A stretch of 64,000 nt of DNA, from NCBI GenBank assembly GCA_030148705.1, contig JASBSY010000014.1:1-64000 (forward strand), given 5' to 3'. A model generated the notes under the pieces. The model made no database searches and was not told the origin of the DNA. It saw only the letters and a list, made by a program, of their open reading frames with translations. Position 1 is the stretch's first letter. Each line of letters begins with the position of its first letter. The position numbers and the translations under genes were made by a program. Source of the DNA: Pukyongia sp. (lineage in GTDB: Bacteria; Bacteroidota; Bacteroidia; Flavobacteriales; Flavobacteriaceae). Below are positions 61,194 through 64,000 of this stretch, one piece after another.

Positions 61194-63110
61194 ATGAAAA
61201 ACTTATTACTCCCCATCCTACTTGTGTTTTCAACATCGGTATTCGCCCAGACCCCATGTTCGGGTGGAACGGCAGGACCATATCCATGTGATGGATACAC
61301 GCTTCAATCGAATATAGACTTATCCACTCTGAACGCCGGAGGCGGTAACGACTCCTGGGGTTGGACAGATCCATCCAACGGAAATGAATACGCACTTATC
61401 GGATTAAACAACGGTACGGCCTTTATTGACATTTCAGACCCCGTAAACCCGGTTTACCTGGGAAAACTTCCCACTCAGACTTCGAACAGCAGCTGGAGAG
61501 ACATCAAGGTTTACAACAATTATGCGTTTATTGTTAGTGAGGCCAACGGCCACGGAATGCAGGTCTTCGACCTAACCAGGCTGAGAAACGTAAACAATCC
61601 TCCCGAGACCTTCACTACGGATGCACATTACAGTGGCTTCGGAAGCGCACACAACATTGTTATTAACGAAGAAAGCGGTTATGCCTACGGCGTTGGAACC
61701 AATTCCTATAACGGCGGGCCACATTTTGTCAATATCCAGAACCCGCTGAATCCCGTAGGAGAAGGGGGTTATTCTATGGATAATTACAGTCACGACGCTC
61801 AGGTAGTGACCTACTGTGGTCCCGATAACGATTACATAGGGAGAGAAATCCTGATAGGAAGCAACGAAAATGAAGTAGTGATCGTCGATATTACAAATAA
61901 GGCCAATCCACAGGGAATTGCCACTCTCTCATATACCAACGTAGGTTATACCCACCAGGGATGGTTTACCGAAGACCAGCGATTCTTTCTAGTGGGAGAC
62001 GAATTGGACGAATCTAATATCGGCTTTAACACCCGAACCATCATCTTCGATTTCGAAGATCTGGACAACCCGCAATTTCATTTCGAATATTTCGGACCAA
62101 CCCCGGCGATCGACCACAATGGTTACGTAAAAGGAAACAAGTATTACATTGCCAACTACCGCGCAGGGATGCGTGTTATCGATATTACAGATATCGAAAA
62201 CGGCAATATAGTGGAAGAAGGATCATTCGACACCTATCCTACTAATAACAATACCAATTTCAGTGGTGCCTGGAATGTATACCCATATTTTGAAAGCGGT
62301 AATATCGTGATCAGTGATATGAACAGAGGTTTCTTCCTGGTAAGAGCTCAGAACACCGACACTGTGAAGCCTACAGCAGTGTGCACGGATATTACCGTGG
62401 CTCTAAATCCCGATGGGCAAGCGACCATAGAGGCTTCAGATCTGGATAACGGTTCCTTCGATAACAGCGGAACAGTATATTTTAATATTTGCGACGATAC
62501 CTTCGACTGTAGTGACCTTGGAGCAAACAGTATACAACTGGAAGTGTACGATGCCTTTGGAAATAAGGATTATTGTACTGCCACCGTAACTGTAATAGAC
62601 GATTTGGATCCTACGGTAAGTTGTCCCGCAAACAGCACAGCCGGGTACGATACCGGCGAGAATTATTACACAGTCCCGGATTATGTAGCCAACGGCGATG
62701 TCACCGCCCAGGACAATTGCGCTTTAGGGCTCACTATAACCCAGGATCCTACACCCGGGACCCAGTTGACCATGGGAACCTATACCATCGAATTTGAAGC
62801 TGAAGACGCCAGCGGAAACACAAATAGCTGCTCCTTCGAACTTACCGTGGTCGAGATACTTTCAACATCCGACCAGGAATTCGAGACAGGGCTTGTTTTA
62901 TTCCCGAACCCGGTTTCAGAAACACTAAATATAGTTTCGCGTACGCTGCCAATAGAACGCATCGTGCTTACAGATATATTGGGGCAGACTATTTTCTCGG
63001 AAGAGTACGGCGCTACCGGAGAAGTAACGGTCAATATGGCGAACCTGGCAAAGGGAATTTACTTTGTTAATGTAAATGAAGCCGTCACAAAAAAAATAAT
63101 TAAAAACTAA
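61194..63110 (+). CDS. Choice-of-anchor B family T9SS protein
   Basis: This 638-residue protein has a signal peptide (ending SVFAQ). An LVIVP-type propeller domain follows (about 25-390), with DSWGWTDPSNGNEYAL, FIDISDPVNPVYLGKLP, HGMQVFDLTRLRNV and SNENEVVIVDITNK, typical of the choice-of-anchor B family. Then come HYR-like Ig repeats (about 395-555) and a T9SS type A sorting domain from LVLFPNPVSETLNI. It is a secreted surface protein of unknown function. It lies 53 nt before a tandem paralogue. Confidence 0.9.
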   Translation: MKNLLLPILLVFSTSVFAQTPCSGGTAGPYPCDGYTLQSNIDLSTLNAGGGNDSWGWTDPSNGNEYALIGLNNGTAFIDISDPVNPVYLGKLPTQTSNSSWRDIKVYNNYAFIVSEANGHGMQVFDLTRLRNVNNPPETFTTDAHYSGFGSAHNIVINEESGYAYGVGTNSYNGGPHFVNIQNPLNPVGEGGYSMDNYSHDAQVVTYCGPDNDYIGREILIGSNENEVVIVDITNKANPQGIATLSYTNVGYTHQGWFTEDQRFFLVGDELDESNIGFNTRTIIFDFEDLDNPQFHFEYFGPTPAIDHNGYVKGNKYYIANYRAGMRVIDITDIENGNIVEEGSFDTYPTNNNTNFSGAWNVYPYFESGNIVISDMNRGFFLVRAQNTDTVKPTAVCTDITVALNPDGQATIEASDLDNGSFDNSGTVYFNICDDTFDCSDLGANSIQLEVYDAFGNKDYCTATVTVIDDLDPTVSCPANSTAGYDTGENYYTVPDYVANGDVTAQDNCALGLTITQDPTPGTQLTMGTYTIEFEAEDASGNTNSCSFELTVVEILSTSDQEFETGLVLFPNPVSETLNIVSRTLPIERIVLTDILGQTIFSEEYGATGEVTVNMANLAKGIYFVNVNEAVTKKIIKN

Positions 63111-63115
63111 TTCCG

Positions 63116-63141
63116 AAAAACGACCTCCAGGGGTCGTTTTT
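63116..63141 (+). terminator. Terminator between the tandem paralogues
   Basis: A stem AAAAACGACC/GGTCGTTTTT (63116-63125/63132-63141) with a 6-nt loop is followed by more T. It should end the first gene, so the second needs its own start or read-through. Confidence 0.85.
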
Positions 63142-63163
63142 TGTTTGTTTTAAACACTTTACT

Positions 63164-64000
63164 ATGAAAAATTTATTACCGGTATGGTTTCTCTTGTTTT
63201 CTGTAGGCGTGTTTTCCCAAGTACCCTGCGTGAATGGAACAGCCGCCGGTTTCCCCTGCAACGGTTATGATCTTCAATCGCAGATACCACTGTCGACAAT
63301 GAGCTCCACCCGTGCAAACGACAGCTGGGGTTGGACCGATCCGCAAGACGGCAAGGAATACGCCATTGTATGCCTGATAGAAGGAACTGCCTTTATCGAT
63401 ATCTCCGATCCGGTGAACCCGATATATCTGGGTAAACTGCCTAGCCAGGGAGGTTCTAGCACCTGGAGAGATGCTAAAACCTACGATAATCACGTCTTTG
63501 TAGTAAGCGAAGATTCAGGCCATGGGATGCAGGTTTTCGATCTTACAAGACTTCGGAATGTCACCAACCCGCCGGAAACTTTTACAAACGATGCGCATTT
63601 TAGCGGTTTTGGCGGTGCCCACAACATTGTTATCAACGAAGAGACAGGCTTTGCCTACGCCGTGGGAACCTCATCTTTTAGCGGAGGCGCATATTTTGTC
63701 GATATTCAGGATCCTGTAAATCCCGTGGCAGCGGGAGGATATTCGGTCGACGGCTATACTCACGACGCCCAGGTAGTGATTTACAACGGACCCGATACCG
63801 ACTATAGCGGCAGGGAGATCATGGTGGCAAGCAATGAGAACGAATTGGTGATAGTTGACGTTACAGATAAAGGAAATCCTGTGGCCATTTCAGATGTTGC
63901 GTATCCCAACGTATCCTATACACACCAGGGATGGTTTTCGGAAGATCAGCGATACTTCCTGTTAGGTGATGAAACTGATGAGATCAATTTCGGCTTCGAC
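63164..64000 (+). CDS. Choice-of-anchor B family protein, second copy (cut by window end)
   Basis: An ATG at 63164 opens a frame of 279 codons that runs to the window end without a stop. It has a signal peptide (MKNLLPVWFLLFSVGVFSQ) and matches the first copy block for block: NDSWGWTDPQDGKEYA, FIDISDPVNPIYLGKLP, HGMQVFDLTRLRNVTNPP, SNENELVIVDVTDKG. Whether it keeps the HYR and sorting domains is beyond the window. The pair is a clear tandem duplication with substantial divergence. Confidence 0.9.
   Translation, partial: MKNLLPVWFLLFSVGVFSQVPCVNGTAAGFPCNGYDLQSQIPLSTMSSTRANDSWGWTDPQDGKEYAIVCLIEGTAFIDISDPVNPIYLGKLPSQGGSSTWRDAKTYDNHVFVVSEDSGHGMQVFDLTRLRNVTNPPETFTNDAHFSGFGGAHNIVINEETGFAYAVGTSSFSGGAYFVDIQDPVNPVAAGGYSVDGYTHDAQVVIYNGPDTDYSGREIMVASNENELVIVDVTDKGNPVAISDVAYPNVSYTHQGWFSEDQRYFLLGDETDEINFGFD

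Overview
The window looks like the chromosome of a marine-type Flavobacteriaceae bacterium (Bacteroidota). The reasons are the proteins with C-terminal type IX secretion (T9SS) sorting signals, DUF4270 and TonB-dependent receptor genes, many small lipoproteins, the three-gene succinate dehydrogenase with a fused cytochrome b, a 92-residue ATP synthase epsilon subunit, and promoters of the Bacteroidota form TTTG-N19..21-TAnnTTTG. Genes are densely packed and mostly housekeeping or cell-envelope. I saw no tRNA or rRNA gene, CRISPR array, insertion sequence, prophage or recognisable defence island.

Layout. 1-706: a gene-free composite repeat region made of two copies of a palindromic unit, a hairpin-rich insert and two heptanucleotide arrays, running into the stop codon of a JmjC/cupin-like gene. 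1684-8186: a fibronectin-type lipoprotein and a biotin cluster (bioF-bioD-bioA, then a FabF-like ketosynthase and bioB), split by a Coa1-like gene on the other strand. 8327-15055: a small lipoprotein, atpD-atpC, and a TonB receptor with an SGNH lipoprotein. 15225-16846: a sulfotransferase-like gene paired with a class IV aminotransferase. 16945-21190: glmS, a DUF4270 lipoprotein and a half glycogen-synthase form one unit, divergent from panC-panD-flippase (21386-23582). 23830-29259: an alpha/beta-hydrolase-fold protein whose nucleophile position is Asp, radA, and an xth-ompA-aldo/keto reductase unit. 29407-38388: a very large outer-membrane protein and two related T9SS exported proteins on either side of a small lipoprotein. 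38502-45814: glyS, a coiled-coil membrane protein, comF, a Big_5 lipoprotein, and an omega-amidase/ankyrin/aminotransferase set. 45918-51603: a hybrid sensor kinase and sdhCAB. 51777-64000: T9SS and Asp-box secreted proteins, pepP, brnQ, an alpha/beta hydrolase, a zinc-knuckle protein, thiL, and two tandem choice-of-anchor-B proteins, the second cut by the window end.

No single spectacular new system is evident. The most interesting points are the repeat whose hairpin stem differs between copies while its surroundings stay identical, a recurring -7 element only 4-5 nt from the start codon (possible leaderless mRNAs), the split sulfotransferase/aminotransferase pair, the ketosynthase in the biotin cluster, and two enzyme-like proteins lacking key catalytic motifs.
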